DNA of 5,254 nucleotides from Loktanella sp. (GTDB taxonomy: Bacteria; Pseudomonadota; Alphaproteobacteria; Rhodobacterales; Rhodobacteraceae), in contig PUNR01000419.1 in assembly GCA_003551805.1 (NCBI GenBank), forward strand, positions 1 to 5,254. Direction: 5' to 3'. The notes beneath the pieces were generated by a model. It was not told where the DNA came from. It saw only the letters and a list, made by a program, of their open reading frames with translations, and did no database searches. The translations under genes were made by a program, and so were the position numbers. Of this stretch, positions 1-5,254 are shown in pieces (position 1 is the stretch's first letter; each line of letters begins with the position of its first letter).

Positions 1-699
1 CACAGCCGCTGTATGCGCGGTATAAGCCGGCTCATTGCGCCGCCCGCGAAAGGGTGGCGGAGCAAGATAGGGGCTGTCGGGTTCGACCAGGATCCGGTCA
101 ACCGGTGCGCTGGCGAAGATATCGCGCAAATCCTGACTTTTTGGGAAGGCAGCAATGCCCGACATCGACAGGTAGAAATCCAGATCAAGTGCTGCTTTTG
201 CAAGTGCGGCAGAACTGGAGAAACAATGCATCACGCAAGTATAGGGACCGTTGCGGTATTCCTCGGTCAGTATCTGCGCCATGTCATCGTCAGCGTCGCG
301 GGCATGGATGATCAACGGCAGCCGCGTGTCGCGCGCCGCCGCAATATGGACCCGCAGGCTGGTCTGCTGCGCCTCTTTGCTGTCGGCGGTATAGTGGTAA
401 TCCAGCCCCGTTTCGCCGATGCCGACAAATTTCGGGTGCTGCGCGAGGCTGACCAGTTCATCCACCGATGCCAACGGTTCATCCGCCACCGACATCGGAT
501 GGGTGCCGGCCGCGTAAAACACCGGCGCGTATGTTTCCGCAATGGCCCGCACAGCCGGTTCGTTGCGCAGTTTCGTGCAGATCGTCACCATCCGTGTCAC
601 CCCTGCCGCGAGCGCACGCGCGACGATGTCGTCGCGTTCTGCGTCAAAATCGGGGAAATCAAGGTGGCAATGGCTGTCGGTGATCGGGCTTTGGGTCAT
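1..699 (-). CDS. tatD: TatD-family metal-dependent hydrolase (DNase), 3' end cut by window edge
   Basis: Putative cytoplasmic TIM-barrel metallohydrolase of the TatD family, whose members are metal-dependent DNases (3'-5' exonuclease, DNA repair and degradation roles). The visible 233 residues show the family metal-site motifs in order: H10-C-H12 near the start, E96 in IGETGLDY, H132 in LIIHAR, H158 in VMHCFS, and D208 in a DSPYLAP motif, followed by RGRRNEP (218-224). TatD proteins are usually about 260 residues, so roughly 30 C-terminal residues lie beyond the left edge. The ATG start is 10 bases after the holB stop; it is preceded by only a weak GAAAG-like site, so translation may depend on ribosomes leaving holB. 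One oddity: the residue between the conserved E206 and D208 is Pro (codon CCC), where family members normally have Thr (ETDSPYLAP). The family call is secure; the substrate is inferred from the family. Confidence 0.96.
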   Translation of the reverse strand, partial: MTQSPITDSHCHLDFPDFDAERDDIVARALAAGVTRMVTICTKLRNEPAVRAIAETYAPVFYAAGTHPMSVADEPLASVDELVSLAQHPKFVGIGETGLDYHYTADSKEAQQTSLRVHIAAARDTRLPLIIHARDADDDMAQILTEEYRNGPYTCVMHCFSSSAALAKAALDLDFYLSMSGIAAFPKSQDLRDIFASAPVDRILVEPDSPYLAPPPFRGRRNEPAYTAHTAAV

Positions 700-709
700 G
701 GCGCGGCTT

Positions 710-1816
710 TCAGGCTGCAGCGACGCCTTGCGCCGTCTCTTCAATCTTGAAGATCATATCAAGGATCAGCGCGGCAGGGTCAAGGTTCACTGCACGCCCG
801 TGCCGCGACCTTTCGGACAGATCCTGCTGCAATTGCGCCCAGCCCTGTGCGGCGCGTGCATCCGGTGCGATACGCGCCAGCAATCGCGCTTCGCCGGGGG
901 CGCCTTGCGTGGCGGGTTCGCCTAGCAACCCTGCCCGCGCAGTGCGGGCGATGAACAGATCGATCAGGTCGAGCGTCAGGCCAAAGCGGGCCTCGGACCC
1001 GCGCCCGGCACAGGCATCGGCAAGACGCAGGGCCGCTTGGCGGTTGATCTGTGGCAAACCATCGAAAAGTTGGACCAGATCGGCATAAAGCGCCAGCCCG
1101 CCGCTGCCCAACAGCCGGATCGCGTCACCAGCCGATCCACCTGCCAGCGCTGCAAGGCTTGCCGCGTGATCGGTGCTGTGCCCCGCTTGTGCCAGCGCGC
1201 GCGACAGATCATCAGGACCAAGGGGGCCACAGCGCAATTCGCGGCAGCGCGACCGGATCGTTGGCAACAGCCGCGAGGGTTGATGCGCCACCAGCAGGAT
1301 CACAGCACCTGCGGGCGGTTCTTCGAGTTCTTTGAGGATCGCATTGGCGGCGTTGCGGTTCATTTCATCCGCCGCATCGACGATCACGACCCGCCTGCCG
1401 CCATCGGTCGCCGACATCTGGAAAAAATGCTTCAGGCTGCGGACAGCATCAACGGTGATTTCGCCGCGCAATTTGCCCGCCTTATCGTCCCAAGGCCGCC
1501 GGATGAGCGCAAGGCGCGGATGCGCGCCCGATTGCACAAGTTTGGCGTCGGGATGGTCAGGTGCAACGGCCAGTGACGGCTGGCCCAACATGTCAGGCGC
1601 TTCATCGGCCAGAAGAAATGTAGCGATTTTCCAAGCCAATGTCGCCTTGCCCACGCCGCGCGGTCCGGTGATCAGCCAGCCTGAATGCATCCGGCCTGCG
1701 GTGAAGGCGTCCAGAAATGCCTGTTCTGCCAACTGCTGACCGTACAACATACCGGTTTCACGCGGATGTGGCGCGCCTTCCAGACGGTCGGGTTCAGGGA
1801 TGGCATCATCGGTCAT
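710..1816 (-). CDS. holB: DNA polymerase III subunit delta' (clamp loader)
   Basis: A 368-residue clamp-loader subunit of the DNA polymerase III holoenzyme; delta' works with delta and tau/gamma to open the beta clamp and load it on primed DNA. The AAA+ module is visible: a P-loop-like GPRGVGKAT at 51-59, a Walker-B-like VVIVDAADEMN at 143-153, the NAANAILKELEEPP segment at 155-168, and a sensor-1/SRC region ending S189-R190-C191, the SRC motif typical of delta' and gamma/tau. The P-loop Lys57 is followed by Ala58 instead of Ser/Thr, consistent with delta' being a non-hydrolysing member. No cysteine cluster follows the P-loop, so the zinc module of E. coli delta' is absent. The start ATG overlaps the tmk stop by four bases (ATGA), and tatD follows 10 bases downstream. 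Holding holB behind tmk is a common bacterial arrangement. The C-terminal part (about 215-368) is the helical collar domain by position, without clear motifs. Confidence 0.96.
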   Translation of the reverse strand: MTDDAIPEPDRLEGAPHPRETGMLYGQQLAEQAFLDAFTAGRMHSGWLITGPRGVGKATLAWKIATFLLADEAPDMLGQPSLAVAPDHPDAKLVQSGAHPRLALIRRPWDDKAGKLRGEITVDAVRSLKHFFQMSATDGGRRVVIVDAADEMNRNAANAILKELEEPPAGAVILLVAHQPSRLLPTIRSRCRELRCGPLGPDDLSRALAQAGHSTDHAASLAALAGGSAGDAIRLLGSGGLALYADLVQLFDGLPQINRQAALRLADACAGRGSEARFGLTLDLIDLFIARTARAGLLGEPATQGAPGEARLLARIAPDARAAQGWAQLQQDLSERSRHGRAVNLDPAALILDMIFKIEETAQGVAAA

Positions 1817-2421
1817 AGGTGGGCGGCCACGTCGCTGGCGATCTGGTCCACCGTGCGATTGCCATCGATGACGATGCAGCGCTGTGCATCGGCACGGGCA
1901 AGCGCAAGAAAACCATGGCGCAACGTTTCCTGAAACGGCAGGCCGAAATCCTCGAACCGGTCTTCGCCGGATTTGCGGGCAAGGCCGCGCCCGAGCGCGG
2001 TGGCCGGGTCCATGTCGATGATAAAGGTCAGGTCAGGTTCGCGCCCGATCATCAGCGCGTGCAATGTATCGACCTTGGCGCGCAAATCGCCGCGTGTGGC
2101 CCCTTGATAGACCCGCGTGCTGTCTGCAAAGCGGTCGGAGACAACGGTCTGACCTAGGGACAGTGCAGGCAGGATGGTCTTTTCCAGATGGTCCCGGCGG
2201 GCAGCCGTGAACAGCAGAATTTCCGTTTCCGCAGACCAGCGGTCCGTGTCGCCTGTCAGCAAAAGCTGGCGAATTTCCTCGGCACCGGCGCTGCCGCCCG
2301 GTTCGCGTGTCAGGACAACATCAACGCCCTGCCCGCGCAGATGACCGGCCAGCAAACGCGCTTGCGTTGATTTGCCGGACCCGTCGATCCCTTCAAATGT
2401 GATGAAGCGTCCGGGGTTCAT
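1813..2421 (-). CDS. tmk: Thymidylate kinase (dTMP kinase)
   Basis: Phosphorylates dTMP to dTDP with ATP in the cytoplasm, a required step for dTTP synthesis. The protein has 202 residues, the normal family length. Visible motifs: P-loop GIDGSGKST at 11-19 after FITFE; TREPGG at 38-43 (dTMP-binding); DRF at 96-98 followed by STRVYQG; the strand-ending IIDMDP at 134-139; and a LID segment around 145-157 (GRGLARKSGEDRF) with basic residues, as in the E. coli type where the catalytic arginine is in the LID rather than the P-loop. The ATG overlaps the stop of the carboxypeptidase gene by four bases (ATGA), and its own stop overlaps the holB start in the same way, so translation of three genes is probably coupled. 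No good Shine-Dalgarno is seen before this start, which fits coupling. Nothing is broken or unusual in the catalytic residues. Confidence 0.98.
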   Translation of the reverse strand: MNPGRFITFEGIDGSGKSTQARLLAGHLRGQGVDVVLTREPGGSAGAEEIRQLLLTGDTDRWSAETEILLFTAARRDHLEKTILPALSLGQTVVSDRFADSTRVYQGATRGDLRAKVDTLHALMIGREPDLTFIIDMDPATALGRGLARKSGEDRFEDFGLPFQETLRHGFLALARADAQRCIVIDGNRTVDQIASDVAAHL

Positions 2422-3596
2422 GCGTCATTCGCAGCTGCACCCGGCGCAAACCCGTATTTGTTCCACAAGACCAGCGCCGCCGTGCGCATACGCGCGCTGA
2501 AACCACCCACCGCAACATCGGCGTCCGCAACCAGTGGCACACGTTTTTCGGGCAGACCGTCAAGCGAGATAATCAATTCCCCTAGTTGCTGGCCTGCGGC
2601 AATCGGCGCCTCAATCGGGCCGTGAAAGACGACCTGACCATCGACCGCATCCTGATGCAGAACCGGCACCAGCAGGCGCAGGTCTTCTTGAACCGTCAGA
2701 CCGACTGTCTGTTCAGTACCCATCCAGACATCGGCCGTGGCGATACGGGTGCCTGCGGTTGCAACATCGCGTTCGGCGAACTGGCGAAAGGCCCAATTGA
2801 CGATGCGTTCAGATTCTTCGGCCCGTGCCTGCATGCTGTCGAGACCGGTGATGACAAAGACCACCCGCCTGTCACCCTGCACTGCAGAACCGGCAAGGCC
2901 ATAGCCCGCTTCCTGCGTATGGCCGGTTTTCAGCCCGTCCGCACCGATGCCCATCCGCAGAACCGGATTGCGGTTTTGCGAATTGGACGGGACGCGGTTG
3001 TCAAAGGCGAATTCAGTTTCAGCGAATAATGGATAGAAGGTTGGAAAATCCTCGATCAGGCGGCTGGACAGGATGCCCAGATCTTCGGTCGACATCACAT
3101 GGCCTTCGGCAGGCCAACCGCTGGCATTGACCAGCACCGAATTGGTCATGCCTAACTGCCGTGCGCGTTCGGTCATCAGCCGGCCAAAGCCTGCCTCGGT
3201 TCCGTCGGGGGACAAAGCTTCGGCCAGAACGACGCTGGCGTCATTGCCGGACAGCACGATCACGCCGCGCAGCAGGTCTTCGACGCTGACACGGTCGGTG
3301 GTGTCCAGAAACATTGACGACCCACCAAAACTGGCGGCATGGGTGGATACGGGCAAGATGTCATCGACCGACATGCGCCCGTCGGCTATCGCCTCGAACG
3401 CCATATAAATCGTCATCAGTTTCGACATCGATGCAGGCGGCAAAGGCGCTGACGCATTCTTGGCCAACAGCACCGTGCCTGTTGTCTGGTCATAGACATA
3501 GGCTGCGCGGGCATTGGTTTCGAGCGCCTGCCCCTGCACCAATGTCGCACAAAGCGCAAAGGCACCTGCTGTCAGACTGCGTGTGAAGATCGTCAT
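2418..3596 (-). CDS. D-alanyl-D-alanine carboxypeptidase, PBP5 type (dacA/dacC family)
   Basis: Periplasmic low-molecular-weight penicillin-binding protein that removes the terminal D-Ala from peptidoglycan pentapeptides. From the chosen ATG it has 392 residues. A signal peptide runs over about residues 1-24, with a likely cut after VQGQA. The three serine-peptidase S11 motifs are intact: S56-M-S-K59 (nucleophile Ser56, Lys59), S116-G-N118, and K223-T-G225. A C-terminal beta-rich domain follows (about 270-365), as in PBP5. The last residues form an amphipathic-looking helix (around FSARMRTAALVLWNKYGF), probably the membrane anchor. Start choice: an in-frame ATG lies five codons upstream at 3611, but it has no ribosome site, while the ATG at 3596 has AAAGGG six bases upstream and gives a cleaner signal peptide. 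The preceding lipoprotein gene ends 17 bases before this start, and the stop overlaps tmk. Whether it is the dacA or dacC orthologue cannot be decided here. Confidence 0.96.
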   Translation of the reverse strand: MTIFTRSLTAGAFALCATLVQGQALETNARAAYVYDQTTGTVLLAKNASAPLPPASMSKLMTIYMAFEAIADGRMSVDDILPVSTHAASFGGSSMFLDTTDRVSVEDLLRGVIVLSGNDASVVLAEALSPDGTEAGFGRLMTERARQLGMTNSVLVNASGWPAEGHVMSTEDLGILSSRLIEDFPTFYPLFAETEFAFDNRVPSNSQNRNPVLRMGIGADGLKTGHTQEAGYGLAGSAVQGDRRVVFVITGLDSMQARAEESERIVNWAFRQFAERDVATAGTRIATADVWMGTEQTVGLTVQEDLRLLVPVLHQDAVDGQVVFHGPIEAPIAAGQQLGELIISLDGLPEKRVPLVADADVAVGGFSARMRTAALVLWNKYGFAPGAAANDA

Positions 3597-3602
3597 AGAT
3601 CG

Positions 3603-3608
3603 CCCTTT
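3603..3608 (-). promoter_or_regulatory. Ribosome binding site deciding the carboxypeptidase start
   Basis: On the minus strand AAAGGG sits six bases before the ATG at 3596. It overlaps the codons that follow the alternative upstream ATG (3611), which has no comparable site of its own. This favours the shorter product. It is a by-eye call. Confidence 0.5.
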
Positions 3609-3613
3609 CATCG

Positions 3614-4513
3614 TCAGTCGCGGATCAGATAGGCGTCAGCAAAGCCCAGCCCCTTGATCCGCGTCAAAGTTGCCGCATCAGGCACCGGCCCTGCCACGAC
3701 ACGCCATGAATTTTGCAGCGGCAACACCGTTGCGGTCAGACCTGCCGCCGTCAGGCGGGACGCCGCGGCATCGGCATTGGTACGCACGCCGAACACACCG
3801 ACTTGCACCAAGGGCGCAGGTGGCAAGCCAGCCGAAGCAGGCGCGCTGTCGGGCGCAGCAACAGCGGCGGCCGGTGCTGCAGGCGGCAGGTCAACCACCA
3901 CAGTATCGGTCACTGCGGTTTCGGCCACAGCCGCAACAGGGGCAAGCGGTGTTTGTTCAATCGTGTCAGGGCTGGCCAGCGCGACCTCTGCCCCGTCAGC
4001 CACATCAGGCATATCGGGCACGACAGGTTCGGGCGCAGTTTCTACCCTTCGCAAGGCTGTCACGCTTAGCTCTGTCGGGGCACCAGCGAGCATGGCCAAA
4101 GCCTCGGCCGCGTCGGAAGACACCTGCAGGCTTGGCCCGGGGTTGTCACGTTCGCGCCGGAAAAGCGCACCGATGATCGACTCTCCGGTTTGCTGGTTGC
4201 GGATAATCACACGTTCGGGCGCACGCACATCGGGATGTGCTACCCAGACCCCACCCAAAGACGGACGCCCGTCCCAAAGACCGCGGTCTGTCACGGCAAA
4301 GATATCGGGGCGTTCCACGTCTTGGCCGGCGCGCGCAGACTGCGTCGCAGATAGCCCCAGCCCGCTGGACCCGTTCGCCTGCTTGTCGCTTTCGCAGCCA
4401 GCCAGCAAAAGTGCTGCGCAACATGCAACCGGCCAGATCATCCAGCGCTGTTGTCTTGTCGGATGTCCTGTCAATCCCAACCCCTTTAAGCTTCGCGCCA
4501 AGCAACGAAACAT
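3614..4513 (-). CDS. SPOR-domain lipoprotein at the rlpA position
   Basis: A 299-residue predicted envelope lipoprotein. The N-terminus has a long basic n-region (including RQQR, 20-23), a hydrophobic stretch and a lipobox L37-A-G-C40; Glu at +2 suggests outer-membrane sorting. Residues about 68-156 resemble the second half of an RlpA-type double-psi beta-barrel: RVIIRNQQTGESIIGALFRR, then a loop with ERDNPGP in place of the usual NDRGP, then SSDAAEALAMLAG. The front half of a normal RlpA barrel (ASWYG..HGR..ANGE) is not seen. Residues 159-234 are an Ala/Pro/Val/Asp-rich linker. Residues 235-299 are a SPOR domain (LVQVGVFGVRTNADAAASRL ... WRVVAGP), which binds denuded glycan strands at division septa. 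It is first in the cluster, just ahead of the carboxypeptidase. The ATG is preceded by AAAAAGGG four bases upstream; an alternative ATG at codon 25 would leave a signal peptide with no positive charge. SPOR and lipobox are confident; lytic transglycosylase activity is doubtful. Confidence 0.88.
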   Translation of the reverse strand: MFRCLARSLKGLGLTGHPTRQQRWMIWPVACCAALLLAGCESDKQANGSSGLGLSATQSARAGQDVERPDIFAVTDRGLWDGRPSLGGVWVAHPDVRAPERVIIRNQQTGESIIGALFRRERDNPGPSLQVSSDAAEALAMLAGAPTELSVTALRRVETAPEPVVPDMPDVADGAEVALASPDTIEQTPLAPVAAVAETAVTDTVVVDLPPAAPAAAVAAPDSAPASAGLPPAPLVQVGVFGVRTNADAAASRLTAAGLTATVLPLQNSWRVVAGPVPDAATLTRIKGLGFADAYLIRD

Positions 4514-4703
4514 TTGGCCCTTTTTAATTACCAGCCCCGAAATACACGGGCAGCGTATCCAAGCTGGACCCGCCAGATCGCCTTTGGAAAACAGATAACC
4601 GCCCTAAGCGCGCATGGAAAGCCACAACAGCGGCATATCGGCAAAATTCCCCTGCGCAATGGCGCTTTCCGAATCGCTTTTCACCCGCTAACAGGACCCG
4701 GTC
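4514..4703. other. Divergent intergenic spacer
   Basis: Noncoding spacer between the leftward five-gene cluster and the rightward tRNA-Ser. By position it should contain both promoters. I looked for -35/-10 pairs on both strands and found none that match well; TAATTA near 4525-4530 is the most -10-like hexamer on the minus strand but has no partner at 16-18 bases. No terminator, repeat or small gene was recognised here. Confidence 0.5.
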
Positions 4704-4793
4704 GGAGGAGTGGCAGAGTGGTTGAATGCACCGGTCTTGAAAACCGACGTAGGTGAAAGTCTACCGTGGGTTCGAATCCCACCTCCTCCGCCA
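4704..4793 (+). tRNA. tRNA-Ser (anticodon TGA), class II, CCA encoded
   Basis: A complete 90-base serine tRNA. The acceptor stem pairs GGAGGAG (4704-4710) with CTCCTCC (4783-4789), then discriminator G4790 and an encoded CCA (4791-4793). The D stem pairs GCA 4713-4715 with TGC 4727-4729. The anticodon loop is CTTGAAA (4736-4742) with anticodon TGA at 4738-4740, reading UCA and related serine codons. The long variable arm of serine tRNAs is present (GTAGG 4749-4753 pairing with TCTAC). The T arm is GTGGG-TTCGAAT-CCCAC (4766-4782). The outermost anticodon-stem pair is C4731 opposite A4747, a mismatch; the other four pairs are normal. It is directly followed by an integrase leader, so its 3' end is probably an attachment site. 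Confidence 0.97.
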
Positions 4794-4795
4794 TA

Positions 4796-4809
4796 ACTGC
4801 AAGTGCAGT
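4796..4809. repeat. Short dyad just after the tRNA
   Basis: ACTGC-AAGT-GCAGT is an inverted repeat with 5-base arms (6 if the loop shrinks to two bases), starting three bases after the CCA. It is not followed by a T run, so it is a poor intrinsic terminator. It could be a tRNA transcript end signal or a recombinase or excisionase binding site, or chance. Confidence 0.35.
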
Positions 4810-4828
4810 AAATCATCAACACCTTAAA

Positions 4829-4842
4829 ATTAAATGCTTAAT
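4829..4842. repeat. AT-rich dyad in the integrase leader
   Basis: ATTAA-ATGC-TTAAT is a perfect inverted repeat with 5-base arms and a 4-base centre in the AT-rich leader. It has operator-like form, but short AT-only arms arise easily by chance in such DNA. No protein assignment is possible. Confidence 0.25.
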
Positions 4843-4860
4843 CGATGAGAGGGCGATCCT

Positions 4861-4926
4861 ATGGGGAAGCTTGTGTCAGAATTTGATATACAAAACGATC
4901 CACTTTGCGATACACCTACCAAATAG
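4861..4926 (+). CDS. Possible 21-residue small ORF in the integrase leader
   Basis: An ATG with a good purine-rich ribosome site (GAGAGGG, seven bases upstream) opens 21 codons, MGKLVSEF... ending ...CDTPTK, with a TAG stop 25 bases before the integrase ATG. The product is unlike anything I recognise: no hydrophobic segment, no helix-turn-helix. It could be a leader peptide affecting integrase translation, a remnant of a longer gene, or a chance ORF. The ribosome site is the only positive evidence. Confidence 0.22.
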   Translation: MGKLVSEFDIQNDPLCDTPTK

Positions 4927-4937
4927 GGTTTGATCGC

Positions 4938-4943
4938 GGAAGG
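4938..4943 (+). promoter_or_regulatory. Ribosome binding site of the integrase
   Basis: GGAAGG lies eight bases before the ATG at 4952 and supports that start over the in-frame GTG at 4943 and the internal ATG at codon 11, neither of which has a comparable site. Confidence 0.6.
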
Positions 4944-4951
4944 TGGTCACG

Positions 4952-5254
4952 ATGATCAAATTGCGGCGAAATACTTGGCAAATGAACAAGCGGGTTCCCA
5001 CGCGATACCATGACGTGGAGCCGCGTAAAGTCATCGTGGACAGCTTACACACCGACTCCAAAACAGTTGCGACAGAAAAAGCGAAGGCGATCTGGTCACA
5101 GTTGATTGACGGATGGGAAGCAAGGTTAGCGGGCGACACCACCGATGCAGACAAACGGTTTGCTGCGGCAAAGAATCTGGCTGCTATCCGCGGATTTCGG
5201 TATCTGGACGCGACAGCCGTCGCCGAATTGCCGATCAAGGAACTCCTGGGCCGG
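4952..5254 (+). CDS. Tyrosine-type site-specific integrase, N-terminal part (3' end outside window)
   Basis: The first 101 residues of a phage/island integrase. The visible part has a basic start (KLRRNTWQMNKRVPTRY), then a segment like the arm-type/N-terminal regions of alphaproteobacterial integrases: EPRKVIVDSLHTDSKTVA (23-40), AKAIWSQLIDGWEARLAGDT (44-63), and AAKNLAAIRGFRYLDA (72-87), ending VAELPIKELLGR. The VP.RY...EPR...SL.T pattern and the GWEA.LAGDT block are what I recognise from such integrases. The core-binding and catalytic domains with the R-H-R-Y residues would lie beyond the right edge, so an intact catalytic centre cannot be confirmed. These enzymes recombine an element into a short chromosomal site; the adjacent tRNA-Ser 3' end is the likely target. 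The start is set by GGAAGG eight bases upstream; the frame is closed by a TGA at 4931. It is transcribed away from the tRNA. Confidence 0.85.
   Translation, partial: MIKLRRNTWQMNKRVPTRYHDVEPRKVIVDSLHTDSKTVATEKAKAIWSQLIDGWEARLAGDTTDADKRFAAAKNLAAIRGFRYLDATAVAELPIKELLGR

Larger units (their letters stand above)
4794..5254 (+). mobile_element. Left end of a putative tRNA-Ser-integrated genomic island or prophage (partial)
   Basis: Immediately after the CCA of tRNA-Ser the base composition falls (22 of 60 G+C at 4801-4860 and 25 of 60 at 4861-4920), and an integrase gene starts 158 bases downstream, reading away from the tRNA. This is the standard layout of elements that insert into tRNA 3' ends. 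The second attachment repeat and the cargo would lie to the right, outside the window, so element type and size are unknown. The exact boundary may lie inside the tRNA, because the element usually supplies the 3' part of the gene. Confidence 0.6.

Noticed and set aside
13..750. Long plus-strand open frame opposite tatD
   Set aside because: Antisense to a clearly conserved TatD sequence; the product is Arg/His/Cys-rich and without recognisable domains, as expected from the complement of high-GC coding DNA.
3597..3611. Upstream ATG (3611) as start of the carboxypeptidase
   Set aside because: No ribosome site precedes it, while the ATG at 3596 has AAAGGG at six bases. It would add only five residues, so it remains possible but less likely.
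3654..4598. 314-codon plus-strand open frame opposite the SPOR lipoprotein gene
   Set aside because: Its Ala/Ser/Thr-rich product mirrors the low-complexity Ala/Pro linker on the other strand. The minus-strand frame has a lipobox, a SPOR domain and fits the cluster.
4871..4892. Possible promoter TTGTGT ... TATACA before the integrase
   Set aside because: The spacing between the hexamers is only 10 bases, far from the usual 16-18.
4990..5001. GCGGGTTCCCAC stretch inside the integrase, similar to part of the tRNA T arm
   Set aside because: Only a short partial match, lacking the TTCGAAT loop and the acceptor sequence, and it encodes the KRVPT stretch of the integrase. Not a second attachment repeat.
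4876..5238. 120-codon minus-strand open frame across the integrase leader and 5' end
   Set aside because: It overlaps the integrase frame, which has a strong ribosome site and a familiar sequence; the antisense product shows no recognisable domain.

Overview
The window looks like a piece of an alphaproteobacterial chromosome, most likely Rhodobacterales (Roseobacter group). This is inferred from high-GC coding DNA, from the characteristic order SPOR/RlpA-like lipoprotein - D-Ala-D-Ala carboxypeptidase - tmk - holB - tatD, and from the style of the proteins; no database search was possible.

Region 1 (1-4513, minus strand) is a tightly packed five-gene cluster. Read in transcription order (right to left) it encodes a SPOR-domain lipoprotein, a PBP5-type penicillin-binding D,D-carboxypeptidase, thymidylate kinase, DNA polymerase III delta' subunit, and a TatD-family metal-dependent hydrolase cut off by the left edge. 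Two junctions are 4-base ATGA stop/start overlaps (carboxypeptidase/tmk and tmk/holB); the other gaps are 10 to 17 bases, so one transcript with translational coupling is likely. The cluster joins envelope functions (peptidoglycan trimming, septal peptidoglycan binding) with DNA precursor supply (dTDP), replisome assembly (clamp loader) and a nuclease-family enzyme.

Region 2 (4514-4703) is a noncoding spacer that must hold the leftward promoter of the cluster and the rightward promoter of the tRNA gene. No convincing -35/-10 pair was found by eye.

Region 3 (4704-4793) is a complete class II tRNA-Ser with anticodon TGA and an encoded CCA.

Region 4 (4794-5254) has clearly different character. 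An AT-rich leader (about 37-42% GC over 4801-4920) carries two small dyads and a possible 21-codon ORF. It is followed by the first 101 codons of a tyrosine-type site-specific integrase that runs off the right edge. A tRNA-Ser 3' end directly followed by an outward-reading integrase is the usual architecture of an integrated genomic island or prophage, so the window probably spans a core genome/island boundary. The cargo lies outside the window. I see no clearly new system in the sequence given; the island edge and the RlpA-position lipoprotein with a degenerate barrel are the most interesting leads.
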